NCBI GenBank assembly: GCA_001898965.1
Contig: MKVW01000009.1
Coordinates: forward strand, 1,532,479 to 1,596,478
Direction of reading: 5' to 3'
DNA from: Rhizobiales bacterium 62-17
GTDB lineage: Bacteria; Pseudomonadota; Alphaproteobacteria; Rhizobiales; Beijerinckiaceae
DNA length: 64,000 bases
Part shown: piece after piece, positions 8,687 through 18,234 of the stretch
Numbering within the stretch: position 1 is the first letter of the stretch
Layout of the letters: each line of letters begins with the position of its first letter
Made by a program: the position numbers and the translations under genes
The notes under the pieces: model-generated
The model's input: the letters and a program-made list of their open reading frames with translations, nothing else
What the model was told of the DNA's origin: nothing
Databases searched by the model: none

Positions 8687-9670
8687 CTAAGCCTTAGCCT
8701 CGAAACTTGCGGCAGGAGGTTCAACGTCGCTAGTCCGGTCGCGCTGACTTTCATGCCACCGACACGCACGAAGCACGCCATAAATCGCTAACGCGCCGAC
8801 TGCCCATCCAACCAAAATATCGACTAAGTAGTGGCTGCCAACAAAGATGGTCGAGGCGGACATAAATAGATTCCAAGCCACCAGAACATATTTGACCACC
8901 GGTATGCGCCAGCCAGCCCAAGCGCAGATCAGTGCGGTGCCGGCATGGACCGATGGCATACTGATAATGCCGCCTGCGCGAGCAAGGTCGAACTCAAAAG
9001 TTTCCGCCGACCGAACGGCCAAAAGCTGCGGAACCCAATTGTAAACGCCAGCGGCTCGGATGCTTGTAAGCTCACTTGCCAGCATTCCTGAAGAATGGAA
9101 CGCGCCAATGGCAGGCATCCAAATGAAGATAAAGCATGAAATCAGCACCAGTAAAAGGAAGGAGGCCAGCATGACATAGGCTCTCGGCGCTTGCTTGATG
9201 ATAATTAGCAAAACCGGGATGAACAGGAGCTGTTTCGCCATAGAGGCATACGCATGGAAGAACCATTTTACTAAGAACGGTGAAGCATCAACCGTTCTTG
9301 CATAACTTGCCCAATCAAAGCCCAGCGCATGGTCAAAGCTTTTCAGCAAATCATCAGTCATAGGCTGGTTGAATGAAGCGGCAAGATAACTCAGCATGAT
9401 CGCCATAATTGATGCCGCTAAGCCGATCGCCCAGCATTCGCAGATCATTTCCAAGGGGAGCATTCTACGTACGCGGCCATACATCATGGCGAGTAGGAAG
9501 ATAACGAGAATTAGCCCTATTGCAGAGAGATCGGACATGTCGGTCTTAACCGAACTGACCGGTGTGCCTGCCATTATCAAAAAGATCATCAGGCCGAATA
9601 GAGCGCGCAAAGCAGTACGTGTCGAAGCCAAATCCGGCATACGCGTTCGAGCATAACTATCACCGCTCAT
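8687..9670 (-). CDS. PAP2-family integral membrane protein
   Basis: This is a multi-pass membrane protein with six or more hydrophobic segments. Its C-terminal third carries the PAP2 phosphatase signature: SMPSVHA followed by GSHYLVDILVGWAVG, matching the SGH and SRxxxxxHxxxD blocks in the variant used by AUR1/inositolphosphorylceramide-synthase-like bacterial proteins. Such enzymes dephosphorylate lipid phosphates or transfer phospho-groups at the outer face of the inner membrane. The start is placed at ATG 9670 (MSGDSYAR); an in-frame codon at 9724 would add 18 residues. It is flanked by an HNH gene and an IS110 scrap, with no visible operon partners. Confidence 0.75.
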   Translation of the reverse strand: MSGDSYARTRMPDLASTRTALRALFGLMIFLIMAGTPVSSVKTDMSDLSAIGLILVIFLLAMMYGRVRRMLPLEMICECWAIGLAASIMAIMLSYLAASFNQPMTDDLLKSFDHALGFDWASYARTVDASPFLVKWFFHAYASMAKQLLFIPVLLIIIKQAPRAYVMLASFLLLVLISCFIFIWMPAIGAFHSSGMLASELTSIRAAGVYNWVPQLLAVRSAETFEFDLARAGGIISMPSVHAGTALICAWAGWRIPVVKYVLVAWNLFMSASTIFVGSHYLVDILVGWAVGALAIYGVLRACRWHESQRDRTSDVEPPAASFEAKA

Positions 9671-9735
9671 CTGCACTGCATTTCTCCATCCTTCAAACGA
9701 GCCATAGCGGAACGCCGCCCACAAGGATCTGCGTG

Positions 9736-9929
9736 GTGGATGCGGCAGATGAGATCATTCGTATGACCCGTGTAGCCCGCCCATCGGCTTTGAGGTCATG
9801 GGCCATGCGGCTCGTCAAACGCGGCGGACGAAAGAAGGCCATGGTCGCACTGACGCGGAGAATGAAGGCATTCCCCATCCCACGTGGGTCGACGGCATCG
9901 ATTTCCGCTGGGCTGCGCAGGAAGCGTGA
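9736..9929 (+). pseudogene. IS110-family transposase C-terminal remnant
   Basis: The translation begins ADEIIRMTRVARPSALRSW and continues AMRLVKRGGRKKAMVALTRRM, the C-terminal Transposase_20-associated block of IS110/IS1111 transposases. After about 9868 the frame changes and the conserved tail WVDGIDFRWAAQEA plus stop is found in another frame. The N-terminal catalytic DEDD domain is missing, so this is a dead scrap marking past insertion next to the acquired region. Confidence 0.75.
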
Positions 9930-10225
9930 TGACCATGTACTGACCGGTTTCCGCACCAGCGGAAGAAGCTCCCGTACGGGACGTTGGGACGGCGAAGTCG
10001 CATTATCAACTGGCCCAGAAGCACCAGCTTTACAGGCCGCATTATAGATAAGATCCGCCGACCTTTCCGACCCCATCTTGCAGCGGCCACACGCCGTCTG
10101 CGCGGAGCAGCATAACCCCAGGCGGGACTTCAACCAGATCCGGCGCACCACAAACGGCTCTCCAAGACGACGTTTGTTGAGAATACTCCGTGGTTAGATA
10201 CTCATCAAGTGCGGTTTTTTGGATC

Positions 10226-10462
10226 ATGGAGATCCGGGAGATATTTGCCGCCAATCTACGCAAATGTAGGCACGCCGCTGGCTTGTCGCAGGAAGAGCTT
10301 GCACATCGTGCTCAGATTGACCGCACCTATATCAGCGCTCTTGAGCGTAGCGTGTATGCAGCCAGCATTGAGGTGGTCGATCGTCTGGCTAAGGAGTTGG
10401 GCGTCGAAGCTTCGGATATGCTGCTTCGACCAAATCGAAGTCAGGGAAAAAAGCACCGATAA
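10226..10462 (+). CDS. XRE-family HTH transcriptional regulator
   Basis: The 78-residue protein starting MEIREIFAANLRKC is almost entirely an HTH_3/XRE domain: helix GLSQEELAHRA, turn and recognition helix RTYISALER, then IEVVDRLAKELGV. It is likely a small DNA-binding repressor. The start at 10226 is preferred because it begins directly at the domain; an upstream codon at 10190 would add an AT-rich tail. It stands next to a second, broken HTH gene, a common arrangement in decaying mobile-element control regions. Confidence 0.75.
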   Translation: MEIREIFAANLRKCRHAAGLSQEELAHRAQIDRTYISALERSVYAASIEVVDRLAKELGVEASDMLLRPNRSQGKKHR

Positions 10463-10485
10463 ACCATCGGGCGTGACGAATAGAT

Positions 10486-10694
10486 ATGCGCAAATTGGTC
10501 GGCAGAAACTTCGCTCGGCTGCGCCAGAAGAACGGACTGACGCAGGAATCGGTCGCGGAGCGCTCGGGAATAAGCTAGCAGTATCTGAGTGGGGCCAGAG
10601 AAATCCGACGGTGATTACGTTGTATGAGCTTGCTCGTGCTTTGAGCGTCAGTCCAATAGATCTCCTGAGATCTGATGGAAATACTGAATGGTAG
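10486..10694 (+). pseudogene. Broken XRE-family HTH regulator
   Basis: From ATG 10486 the frame reads MRKLVGRNFARLRQKNGL followed by TQESVAERSGIS and then a TAG stop where homologues have a Gln codon. A base or so later the frame shifts, and the rest of the domain, GQRNPTVITLYELARALSV, is found in the neighbouring frame up to the stop at 10694. A nonsense change plus a frameshift in a 70-codon gene show that it is dead. It lies 23 bp after the intact HTH gene, on the same strand. Confidence 0.7.
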
Positions 10695-10897
10695 CCGTTA
10701 ACGTAGGTACCACCTCCTTTCGGATTTGTTGCACCGATCAATTTACGGTCTCGTAAGGGCAGCCCTGGGCGGAATTTCCGCAGGAATGATGTTCTCTCTC
10801 CACTATTCGCTTAGGTCTTTGCTGCGCCTTCGGAACGATACCAACTAGTATCAGTTAGTATTGGCTGGATTGCTTCATATAGGCTAGGATGTAGCTC

Positions 10898-12178
10898 ATG
10901 GGTAAGGACATGTTTAGAGCTGCGATGTGGCTATTGGCGCTCGCCGTTGCTGGTGCTGTTTCAGTTGTGGCTGCAGCAGAGGGGCGATTAAAAATAAAAA
11001 ATGTATCTCAATTGAGAGTATTTGAGCCCCATGTCGATGTAAATCTAAAGCCCAGGCCAATTTTTGAAGTAAATCCCGTTTTTATTCGTTCTCCCGCGAG
11101 GAGTGTTGTTGTCTCAACAAGTTACTCATGGATATGTTCATATCCTGAACGGGCGGCGTTTTCGCAGATCATTTCTTTGCGAAACTCCGTGTGTCATCTG
11201 GTCTCGCTGCCCGCAACAATCAGCAACATGTCCGCGCCATTGCGTGCTAACAACGACGATATGTGGCGAAGAAACTACAATGGAATAGTTGCCGCCACAA
11301 TCTTAGATGGCTCGAACGTTCATCCGCGGATATTTTTTGCCGTACAAGGAGAAAATAAAAACGAAATAATAGGAGGGCAAAAGATCCATAATACCGTTAT
11401 GGATGATGATAAATCAGATTGTTTCTCAGAGGCGCGTAACGGCGCGTATTTCGATTGCTGGAAATTTTATTTTAGCTTTGTGAATGCAGCGATAGCTACA
11501 CCTTCAAGCGATGGATCCGTTTCAGCTGCGGACATGGGCCCCATTATTTGGCCGTCAGCCGGATATCTGAGAAATGGAAAGCGCATATCGGCAGGAGTTC
11601 GATCTCCAAGTCTCTTTTCCGATAGTCGGTGGATTTATGTATTTTACAACGACACTAGTTCAGAAAAAGAGCAAGGGAGAGGCGGGGGATTAAAGGTTGC
11701 GAGGGCCTCGGCTTCCGATCAAGCTCCAAACTTTGTTCCCTTTTTTTCCGGAACATTTGACGTAAACAATCGAAGTTTGCCCCCGAACTTTGACAAGAAA
11801 AATATCGCGAAATTTTTGGAGTTATCAGGAGGGAAAGCAGATCCACTATGGTCCCCCGCCCTACAAACCACTAAATTTAGAGTCGCAAAAATCAAGAATT
11901 CTAAATTTTATATAGGTGTTTCCGAAAGTGGGGGCTTTAACAACATGATTTGGTCACTTGATCTGCGGCTTTCGCCAGATCTGGTACATTGGTCCGAACC
12001 CGTGCGAATTCCCGGCGCTACGGCGGCCGATTGGAAAGGCGGAAATCTCCACTATCCCGATTTTTATTGGGATGATGTTGCAGCAGGCGGAATAGACATT
12101 GAAGCATTCTCCATAATTGGGAATGGTGGACATGGTCGCATAGTAAAAATCGATATCTCGGCCAGCTTGGAGAATTGA
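10898..12178 (+). CDS. Secreted protein of unknown function, possible beta-propeller
   Basis: This 426-residue protein has a clear signal peptide (hydrophobic core WLLALAVAGAVSVVAAA, cleavage near residue 28). The mature part is rich in Trp, Tyr, Gly and short beta-strand-like runs, with recurring blocks such as RSPSLFSDSRWIYVFYND, LWSPALQTTKF and MIWSLDLRLSPDLVHWSEP. This recurs like the blades of five-bladed propellers in glycoside hydrolase family 43/DUF-type proteins. I do not recognise the family and cannot name catalytic acids. It sits tail-to-tail with the capsule export operon, so a role in processing or anchoring exported polysaccharide is plausible but unproven. The base composition is AT-rich like the neighbouring locus. 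Confidence 0.6.
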   Translation: MGKDMFRAAMWLLALAVAGAVSVVAAAEGRLKIKNVSQLRVFEPHVDVNLKPRPIFEVNPVFIRSPARSVVVSTSYSWICSYPERAAFSQIISLRNSVCHLVSLPATISNMSAPLRANNDDMWRRNYNGIVAATILDGSNVHPRIFFAVQGENKNEIIGGQKIHNTVMDDDKSDCFSEARNGAYFDCWKFYFSFVNAAIATPSSDGSVSAADMGPIIWPSAGYLRNGKRISAGVRSPSLFSDSRWIYVFYNDTSSEKEQGRGGGLKVARASASDQAPNFVPFFSGTFDVNNRSLPPNFDKKNIAKFLELSGGKADPLWSPALQTTKFRVAKIKNSKFYIGVSESGGFNNMIWSLDLRLSPDLVHWSEPVRIPGATAADWKGGNLHYPDFYWDDVAAGGIDIEAFSIIGNGGHGRIVKIDISASLEN

Positions 12179-12206
12179 GAATAAACGCAGACATTCCAGC
12201 CAATTG

Positions 12207-12992
12207 TTAGCTTAGTATCTTGCCGCGAAAAATGCGCTCCGCGAATAATCCTAAGAAAAGCGCAGCTGCTCCGAAAGCTAATGGATACCAAGTCATTAGA
12301 AGGGTAGAGTTATAGTCGCTATAATAGCCAGTTCTAAACCACTCTATGGCCTGCAAAACAGGATGATAAATCAATATTTGTTGGGCCTGTTCGGGAAGCG
12401 CACTGGGAACAAACATAATTCCCGAACTTATCCAGAGCACAACAATGACAAGAGCATATCCAGTGGCCCATGCAGGCGCAAACGCGGCGATAATTCCATT
12501 TAGAATACCCACTCCCAGACCAAGTAAAATGGTAGCAAAGATAGCTGAAAATACTATCGATGCCTTGGCGGGCTCAACATAAATGCCTTCAATTTTAAAT
12601 ATCAGAATCAAAAAAATAACAACAATCGCAGAGTTAAGTATCTCTATAATCGCGCGCGCAAATAAAATATCAGTTATGAAAATTACAGGAAAATACAAAA
12701 GCGGACGATTGTGAAGTACGCTTAGCATCATAAATCGCGACATATACGAAAAAATCATAAATGGGACTGCTCCAGTAGCTACCCATAGCGGTATACTATC
12801 TCCAAACGGAGCTAGCCTACCAAGTGCTGAATGCAAAATGACAATCAGTAGAATATGAGATAATGGCCACGCTATAACTACTAAAAAACCCCAGGATGAG
12901 CCCAACATACGAGTACGAATATCTCGTAACATCAAGGCTGATAGCACATTAAACTGAGTTGATAAGAGCCGGGGCTCCGAAGTTCCAAGCAT
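12207..12992 (-). CDS. kpsM: Capsule-type polysaccharide ABC exporter permease
   Basis: This 261-residue ABC-2 permease has six predicted membrane segments; the N-terminal segment LMLRDIRTRMLGSSWG is typical of KpsM/Wzm proteins, which precede TM1 with a basic amphipathic helix. With the KpsT ATPase of the same operon it should move lipid-linked polysaccharide across the inner membrane. It is the last gene of the operon, beginning 6 bp after the KpsE-like gene. The length equals that of KpsM (about 258 residues). Confidence 0.88.
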   Translation of the reverse strand: MLGTSEPRLLSTQFNVLSALMLRDIRTRMLGSSWGFLVVIAWPLSHILLIVILHSALGRLAPFGDSIPLWVATGAVPFMIFSYMSRFMMLSVLHNRPLLYFPVIFITDILFARAIIEILNSAIVVIFLILIFKIEGIYVEPAKASIVFSAIFATILLGLGVGILNGIIAAFAPAWATGYALVIVVLWISSGIMFVPSALPEQAQQILIYHPVLQAIEWFRTGYYSDYNSTLLMTWYPLAFGAAALFLGLFAERIFRGKILS

Positions 12993-12998
12993 GGGATT

Positions 12999-14294
12999 TT
13001 ATCCGATGTGGTCTCTTATAGCTGCGGCGGTTAGAGCTATGATGCCCCACAAGATTAGGCAGATAAAGAAAGTCATAATACTGAAATAACCGCGTTGCGG
13101 AAACAATGAGAGTTCAGGCAGAGCCGGAGGGACGAATACTGACAAATAAATGCTCTGCCATTCTGCTCTTTGCCTTGCTCGTTCTAAAGCGCTTTGAGAG
13201 ATCATATATAGCTTTTCGGCGAATTGGCGTTTGAGTTCTAATTCTTCAAATTGAGTTATTGCAGCTGAAATAGTTCTAGGATTATCATTTCCAGTCATCT
13301 GATTTTTTAGTCGCGCTATTTGATCGTCTATAGCATCAAGTTTTGTTTTTAACACCGTAACGGATGGAGCGTCGGGAGACATTGCTCTCGTGGCCACGAA
13401 GTATTCGGCTTGCAGATTTATTCGTTCGCTCATAGCCTGTATTAAAAGCGTGCTAGTCGAGCTTGCCTCGCTGCTAGGCGAAATTAATTTCTCTTTGTCG
13501 CGATATGCCCGCATTTCTTCCATAGCAGTACGCACACGTTGCTCATTGACGCGGACCTCCTGCTCCGCTTTGCCCATCGCATCGCTTCTTGCACGCTGAG
13601 ACAACCGGTTTACCAACTGTTCACTTGCCTTAATTATCGCTCCTGCTAAATCCAGAGAGTCCTGCGGTCTAAATGTTTTGACGCTAACTGTTACTACACC
13701 TGACATAGTATTGACGCTGGCATCGACCATCGAACGCCAGTAGCGCGTTAAATCTTCGCGGGGAGAATTTTGTGCTAAGCGGGCCCAGAAATCAGCTTCT
13801 GGACGAGTAAACAGACTGCGTAAATCTATCGCGTTTGATAGATCATCCAAAATTGCGGGGCTACGGATATAGGCAGCCACCACATGGGCTTCCTGGCTTG
13901 CTAGTGACGGCACGAGAGAGGCCATTGAGCCTGAGGTTCCTTTGGTCGATGATTTGTCATTTGCATCTCGATCAAATGCAAATTGAGCCATACGAACGGC
14001 AAATCGTGTTTCCAATGGGTATTGATCCGTCGCTATAAAATATAGATAGAATGCCGAAGCTGCTGTCGGAACTATGACGCACAATAGAAAGCTTAATCTA
14101 AGAATTATACGACTCTTTATTCTAATATTTACATTCGGTCCGCGATAATTTTGAAAAGCATAACGGAAAAATATATTAATTTGGCGCTTGGAAAATTGGT
14201 ATAGATTTGGGGCAGGTGCATCAGAATGCCTGACTTCCACAGGGCGAGGATCTTGCTGGAGCTTAGAATGTGGGAGGTCTATTGGTTTTGACAT
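12999..14294 (-). CDS. Capsule export inner-membrane protein, KpsE-like (second copy)
   Basis: This 431-residue polysaccharide co-polymerase-type protein has an N-terminal cytoplasmic tail, TM1 near residues 64-86, a long periplasmic domain with coiled coil (roughly residues 230-360, rich in Glu/Arg/Leu heptads), and a C-terminal TM2 near 403-425. The block ATDQYPLETRFAVR after TM1 is the family hallmark. It would link the inner-membrane KpsMT exporter to an outer-membrane channel, whose gene is not in the window. It is a diverged paralogue of the protein at 15333-16607, and both lie in one operon. Confidence 0.85.
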   Translation of the reverse strand: MSKPIDLPHSKLQQDPRPVEVRHSDAPAPNLYQFSKRQINIFFRYAFQNYRGPNVNIRIKSRIILRLSFLLCVIVPTAASAFYLYFIATDQYPLETRFAVRMAQFAFDRDANDKSSTKGTSGSMASLVPSLASQEAHVVAAYIRSPAILDDLSNAIDLRSLFTRPEADFWARLAQNSPREDLTRYWRSMVDASVNTMSGVVTVSVKTFRPQDSLDLAGAIIKASEQLVNRLSQRARSDAMGKAEQEVRVNEQRVRTAMEEMRAYRDKEKLISPSSEASSTSTLLIQAMSERINLQAEYFVATRAMSPDAPSVTVLKTKLDAIDDQIARLKNQMTGNDNPRTISAAITQFEELELKRQFAEKLYMISQSALERARQRAEWQSIYLSVFVPPALPELSLFPQRGYFSIMTFFICLILWGIIALTAAAIRDHIG

Positions 14295-14301
14295 GATCTC
14301 A

Positions 14302-15333
14302 TCAACTGACCTGGGCTGCCGCTAAGACGTGTTGGTAAAGTTCTATATCTTTCTCAAGAAATGTGTCTGCGACTCCTGTCTCTTTCAGCAAATCGCCCAA
14401 TCGGTTGACCATTAAAAACGGAGGAGGAAGATTTGTGTTCATTCCGCCCCCACCCGCGTGCAAGAATGCTGCTCGCTGGAAGCTCTCCATATCATGGCGA
14501 AAGCCTATCACATCGCACAGAGAAAGCATGTCTAAGGCGGTTGCTATGGGCAGCCCAGATGGCATTTCGTCATAGGAAGACGTCGTTAGTTGGCGGATAA
14601 CCGGATTTGCTAAAACCATTAGTATCTTAGATGGCATAGCTAAAATTCCACGCTTTACCGACTTAGGGTCGTCTAACTGCATATTTTCGAGGTACCTGAC
14701 GACCGGAGCAAAGACCATTTTGTCTCGCTCACCGAGGAAACTCTGTTTTTGCTGATTTAGCGACTTCAAGATTATTAAACGCTCCGCTAACTCATAATAC
14801 GGATCCTGAAGCGTTATAAATATGGAAAATATATCGTCTATATACTTCTGATAATTCTTGTAAATTATTCTTCCAGACAAAAATATTGAATCAGATTTAT
14901 TCAATAGAAAAAGCTGCGCATTTGTTTCTCCGCCGAAGCGCTCAATGCCTAAGCTATAATATTGAAATAGTCGACATAAGGAAGTATCAAATCGACGTAA
15001 GGGATAAAGATGAGTTTCAATTCTTAATACTTTCTTTTTAATTTTATTTCCAGTATTGCGTCTATATATAAGAATTCCGCTTTCATTATCAAATATCTCG
15101 AGATCAGTCATCGTCTCAATGCCCGGCAAAGATACTTTATCTAAAATAAAGCCGCATTTGCCTGTTTCATGTCGCCCTGCGGCAACCAATGCTGGCCTTG
15201 CTTGATCTGTCTCCATCTCACGAACAAGTTGTCCGCCAGAGTAAACCCGCAGCTGCGCCAGGCTAGAGTATCCATCAGGAACTACATAGCCAATTATGCA
15301 GTCTTCGCTTTCGTGCTCGATATTGAATAGCAT
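14302..15333 (-). CDS. Unknown protein inside the capsule export operon
   Basis: This 343-residue soluble protein has no signal peptide or membrane segment. Residues 1-95 look like a small beta-sandwich: GYVVPDG, LRVYSGGQLVREME, ARPALVAAGRH, CGFILDKV. The same succession (GW, DG, LxAGIGDG, AF) recurs in the three N-terminal repeats of the giant glycosyltransferase at 23090-27661. The remaining part is alpha-helical without motifs I can name. It shares a base with the KpsE gene before it and lies 8 bp before the next, so it is firmly in the operon. It may be a polysaccharide recognition or assembly factor; this is inference. Confidence 0.7.
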   Translation of the reverse strand: MLFNIEHESEDCIIGYVVPDGYSSLAQLRVYSGGQLVREMETDQARPALVAAGRHETGKCGFILDKVSLPGIETMTDLEIFDNESGILIYRRNTGNKIKKKVLRIETHLYPLRRFDTSLCRLFQYYSLGIERFGGETNAQLFLLNKSDSIFLSGRIIYKNYQKYIDDIFSIFITLQDPYYELAERLIILKSLNQQKQSFLGERDKMVFAPVVRYLENMQLDDPKSVKRGILAMPSKILMVLANPVIRQLTTSSYDEMPSGLPIATALDMLSLCDVIGFRHDMESFQRAAFLHAGGGGMNTNLPPPFLMVNRLGDLLKETGVADTFLEKDIELYQHVLAAAQVS

Positions 15334-16607
15334 TAATTTCTAGGCATATGATTTCGGGCCAAAACCATTAAACCAACTAATAAGCCCCAAGAGGCGAGCG
15401 ATCCAGCAATTATGACTGAGGCCCACAAAAATCGCTTGGGGTATAATGCGTATTCAGGCTTAATAGGCCAAACAAATGTATTGAGATACATAGCTTTCCG
15501 TTCGGCTGCCATTTTTGCAACTTCTAATGCTACAACGGAACCGGTGTAGAGCCGCTCTGCTATTTGTTTTTCCAGATCAAGTAATGCAAATTTACTCATA
15601 GAACCCGATATTACCCGGCTATTGTTCGGCGCATTGGTAGCTGTGAGCTTTGCCTCCAAATCCGCTATCTGAGCTCTAACGGCAGCTATTCTGCTGGTCA
15701 AAATGCGCATTTGAGGGGAGGACTCCTGCACATATTTCAGCTGCGTTGCCCGCTCCTGCTGAAGTGCAATAAGCGATCCCCTAGCGTCGGTTATTAGCTT
15801 ATTGAACAATTCAGCAGTCCGGTCAGCATCGAGGATTCCTTCGTCATTGCGTGCCGTTTCCAAAGCAATTCTTGCCTGCTTTAGGCGGTCTACGGATCGG
15901 GAAAGTTCCGCTTCAGTATTCGCCACCATGTCGGCGTTAGTTCTCGCATTAAGTTCATTTATCAGCTTCTCGCTGCTTTCAATAATAAGCTTGCCTATTT
16001 GTGCTGCGTCGACGGGAGAAAATGCTCGTACCTCTACTTTCACAATGCCGGAAGGCATGGAAATTGAAACGGAAACCATATCCTTCCAGTAGCGTAAAAA
16101 CTTCTCGATAGGAGCCTTCGTTGGAAGGCGTGCGAACCAATCAATATGATCAGATCCATAAATTTTTTGAAGATCAATGGATCTTTGCAGATCTTCGATC
16201 ATAGCGCGGCTATGAATATAATTGGCAACAACATAAGTATCTTGAATAATTGCTGCTAACGGAATGCCCGTAGTTGCGCCCACATTGTCATCATTTAACC
16301 GTACTTCTCCACCCATAATTGTAAATTGTGCTTCGGTTGCATACTGATCAGATGCAATTAGGCTGTAATATATTAGGGCACATAACGTTGGTACGACGAC
16401 TAAGGCAAAAAAGCTGCCCCAAACAAAAATTTGCATTTTACGCTGTCCGCGACGTGCTTGAAAACCGCCGCCAGTAAGCAAATTCTTATTGCGCGAAAGT
16501 CGGACCTTGCGTGCTGCATCTGCCAATGCTTGAGACATATTTCGCGCGCGATCAGCGGCGCGAAAATTGCCTTCTTTATTTTGATCGGCTTCAATTTCCA
16601 TCGTCAA
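15333..16607 (-). CDS. kpsE: Capsule export inner-membrane protein KpsE
   Basis: This 424-residue protein has a basic cytoplasmic N-terminus, TM1 near residues 61-83, the post-TM motif ASDQYATEAQFTI, a periplasmic domain with strong coiled-coil propensity (about residues 225-340), and TM2 near 394-416. This is the architecture of KpsE/Wzc-like periplasmic adaptor proteins of ABC-dependent capsule export. It begins 6 bp after kpsT. ATG codons at residues 1 and 3 are both possible starts. A second KpsE-like protein follows two genes later. Confidence 0.87.
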   Translation of the reverse strand: MTMEIEADQNKEGNFRAADRARNMSQALADAARKVRLSRNKNLLTGGGFQARRGQRKMQIFVWGSFFALVVVPTLCALIYYSLIASDQYATEAQFTIMGGEVRLNDDNVGATTGIPLAAIIQDTYVVANYIHSRAMIEDLQRSIDLQKIYGSDHIDWFARLPTKAPIEKFLRYWKDMVSVSISMPSGIVKVEVRAFSPVDAAQIGKLIIESSEKLINELNARTNADMVANTEAELSRSVDRLKQARIALETARNDEGILDADRTAELFNKLITDARGSLIALQQERATQLKYVQESSPQMRILTSRIAAVRAQIADLEAKLTATNAPNNSRVISGSMSKFALLDLEKQIAERLYTGSVVALEVAKMAAERKAMYLNTFVWPIKPEYALYPKRFLWASVIIAGSLASWGLLVGLMVLARNHMPRN

Positions 16608-16613
16608 TCCAAG

Positions 16614-17267
16614 TCATCGATTCAAACGATTATAGGCTTCGATCGCTTTGTCTGCTGAATCATACATCAGTATTTGCCCATCAACCAAAACGGCTCCAAG
16701 ATCACAATACAATTTTACGGTGTCCATAGAATGCGAAACTACAATTAAATCAGCATTAGCTCGTCTCTCTTCAAAGACAGCCTTGCAGCGAGCCTGAAAG
16801 CGCGCATCACCGACTGCGGTAACTTCATCAATTAAATAACATTCAAATTCGATGGCCATAGAAAGACCAAATGCTAATCGGGCCATCATTCCAGAAGAAT
16901 AAGTTTTAAACGGAACGTCTATGTAATCTCCCAATTCTGCGAAATCCTCGACAAAGCGCAAAACTCGATAAACATCTTCGCCATAAGCCCGAGCTACAAA
17001 CTTGACATTTTCGCGACCTGTCATGGCCGGATGAAAGCCTCCTGAAAACCCAAGCGGCCAAGAAACTCTCACCGAGCGTCTTATTCTGCCGGAGTTTGGC
17101 AACTCGGTGCCGGCAATAAGCCGCATAGTTGTTGACTTTCCGGCGCCGTTCACTCCGAGTAAGGCATACGAGCGGCCGCTTTGAAATGTCACTGAAGCAT
17201 TGTCCAGGACGATTTTCGTATAGCCGCTGTTTTTGTAAAACTTAAAAACTTTATCGAGTTGTATCAT
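16614..17267 (-). CDS. kpsT: Capsule-type polysaccharide ABC exporter ATPase
   Basis: This 217-residue ATPase has Walker A GVNGAGKST (residues 38-46), signature YSSGMMARL (123-131), Walker B YLIDEV (144-149) and the H-loop VVSHSMDT. The short length and the absence of a C-terminal carbohydrate-binding domain match KpsT rather than the longer Wzt proteins. It is the first gene of the five-gene leftward export operon. Confidence 0.9.
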   Translation of the reverse strand: MIQLDKVFKFYKNSGYTKIVLDNASVTFQSGRSYALLGVNGAGKSTTMRLIAGTELPNSGRIRRSVRVSWPLGFSGGFHPAMTGRENVKFVARAYGEDVYRVLRFVEDFAELGDYIDVPFKTYSSGMMARLAFGLSMAIEFECYLIDEVTAVGDARFQARCKAVFEERRANADLIVVSHSMDTVKLYCDLGAVLVDGQILMYDSADKAIEAYNRLNR

Positions 17268-17655
17268 GGAGTCCGCAATTAAGTGCCGTGATCGTGGATG
17301 AGGTTCGCTTATATAGAAACAGAACGTTGCGATTGAGGTGGGAAAGGCAAGTTATTTTCAAATTAATGTCTTTACAGATTATATCCCAGAGCAGGGCAAT
17401 TTCTCTATCTTTGACGTGCGCCGGCGTTATTCGAAAAATTCCCAAAATCTATATTTGGAGCCCGACCTATATTTACCTTCCGGTTTCATTTATTCGATTT
17501 AGATGCTATAGAAGTAAGATCGGCCATGCTGGTAGATTTTTAAATATTTGAGATATTTTTATTATTCCCTATTCGAGCGTCTTAGGCTTTGCAAATGTGT
17601 AGAATTTTCGAGTATTAGTGGGTCTTTCTCGTTCATGTTTTGTTGACGGTGCTAG
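17268..17655. promoter_or_regulatory. AT-rich divergent intergenic region between kpsT and rfbC
   Basis: This 388-bp gap without a gene must hold the promoters for the leftward export operon and the rightward rhamnose operon. A perfect TATAAT lies on the minus strand at 17378-17383 but without a convincing -35 box at 17 bp, so it is only a candidate -10 element. The region is distinctly AT-rich, as is usual for divergent promoters in capsule loci. Confidence 0.5.
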
Positions 17656-18234
17656 ATGAACAAGTTTAGCTTTGAGCCACTGGGGCTACCTGGGCCCATA
17701 CTTGTCAAAAGTCGTCGCTTGGGAGATGCGCGTGGTTATTTCATGGAAACCTATAGTGCGGAATCCTTTCGGCGTGCGGGGATTGATACTGCTTTCGTTC
17801 AAGATAATCAGTCCTTATCCGTGCAGAAGGGAGTTGTGCGGGGGTTGCATTTCCAACGCCCTCCGACAGCGCAAGCTAAATTGGTGCGTGTACTAAAAGG
17901 CGCGATTGCCGACGTGGTTGTAGACATTCGCGTCGGCTCTCCAAGTTACGGATGCTCATGCATGGTGATATTGGATGCAGCAAATGCAGGCCAACTTTTC
18001 GTGCCGCGAGGTTTCGCTCACGGCTTTTGTACTCTCGAGCCCGACACAGAAGTCGCTTATAAGGTTGATAATCCCTATTCTGCAGAAGACGATGGGGGGA
18101 TTTTTTGGGCCGATCCAGCATTGGCTATTGATTGGCCTGTCACTCCAGTCGATGCCATCGTGTCCCCTAAGGATGCCGCGCTTCCGCTACTAGGTGAGCT
18201 CTCCAATCCATTCCATTTCGAGGAAGTATTTTGA
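17656..18234 (+). CDS. rfbC: dTDP-4-dehydrorhamnose 3,5-epimerase
   Basis: This 192-residue enzyme performs the third step of dTDP-L-rhamnose synthesis. The cupin core contains the catalytic histidine in [10 protein letters not shown] (His65) and the conserved AHGFCTL (His122) and VDNPYS segments. Length and motifs match RmlC. It opens a tight four-gene cluster in the order rfbC-rfbB-rfbD-rfbA; its stop codon overlaps the rfbB start (TGATG). Confidence 0.95.
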   Translation: MNKFSFEPLGLPGPILVKSRRLGDARGYFMETYSAESFRRAGIDTAFVQDNQSLSVQKGVVRGLHFQRPPTAQAKLVRVLKGAIADVVVDIRVGSPSYGCSCMVILDAANAGQLFVPRGFAHGFCTLEPDTEVAYKVDNPYSAEDDGGIFWADPALAIDWPVTPVDAIVSPKDAALPLLGELSNPFHFEEVF

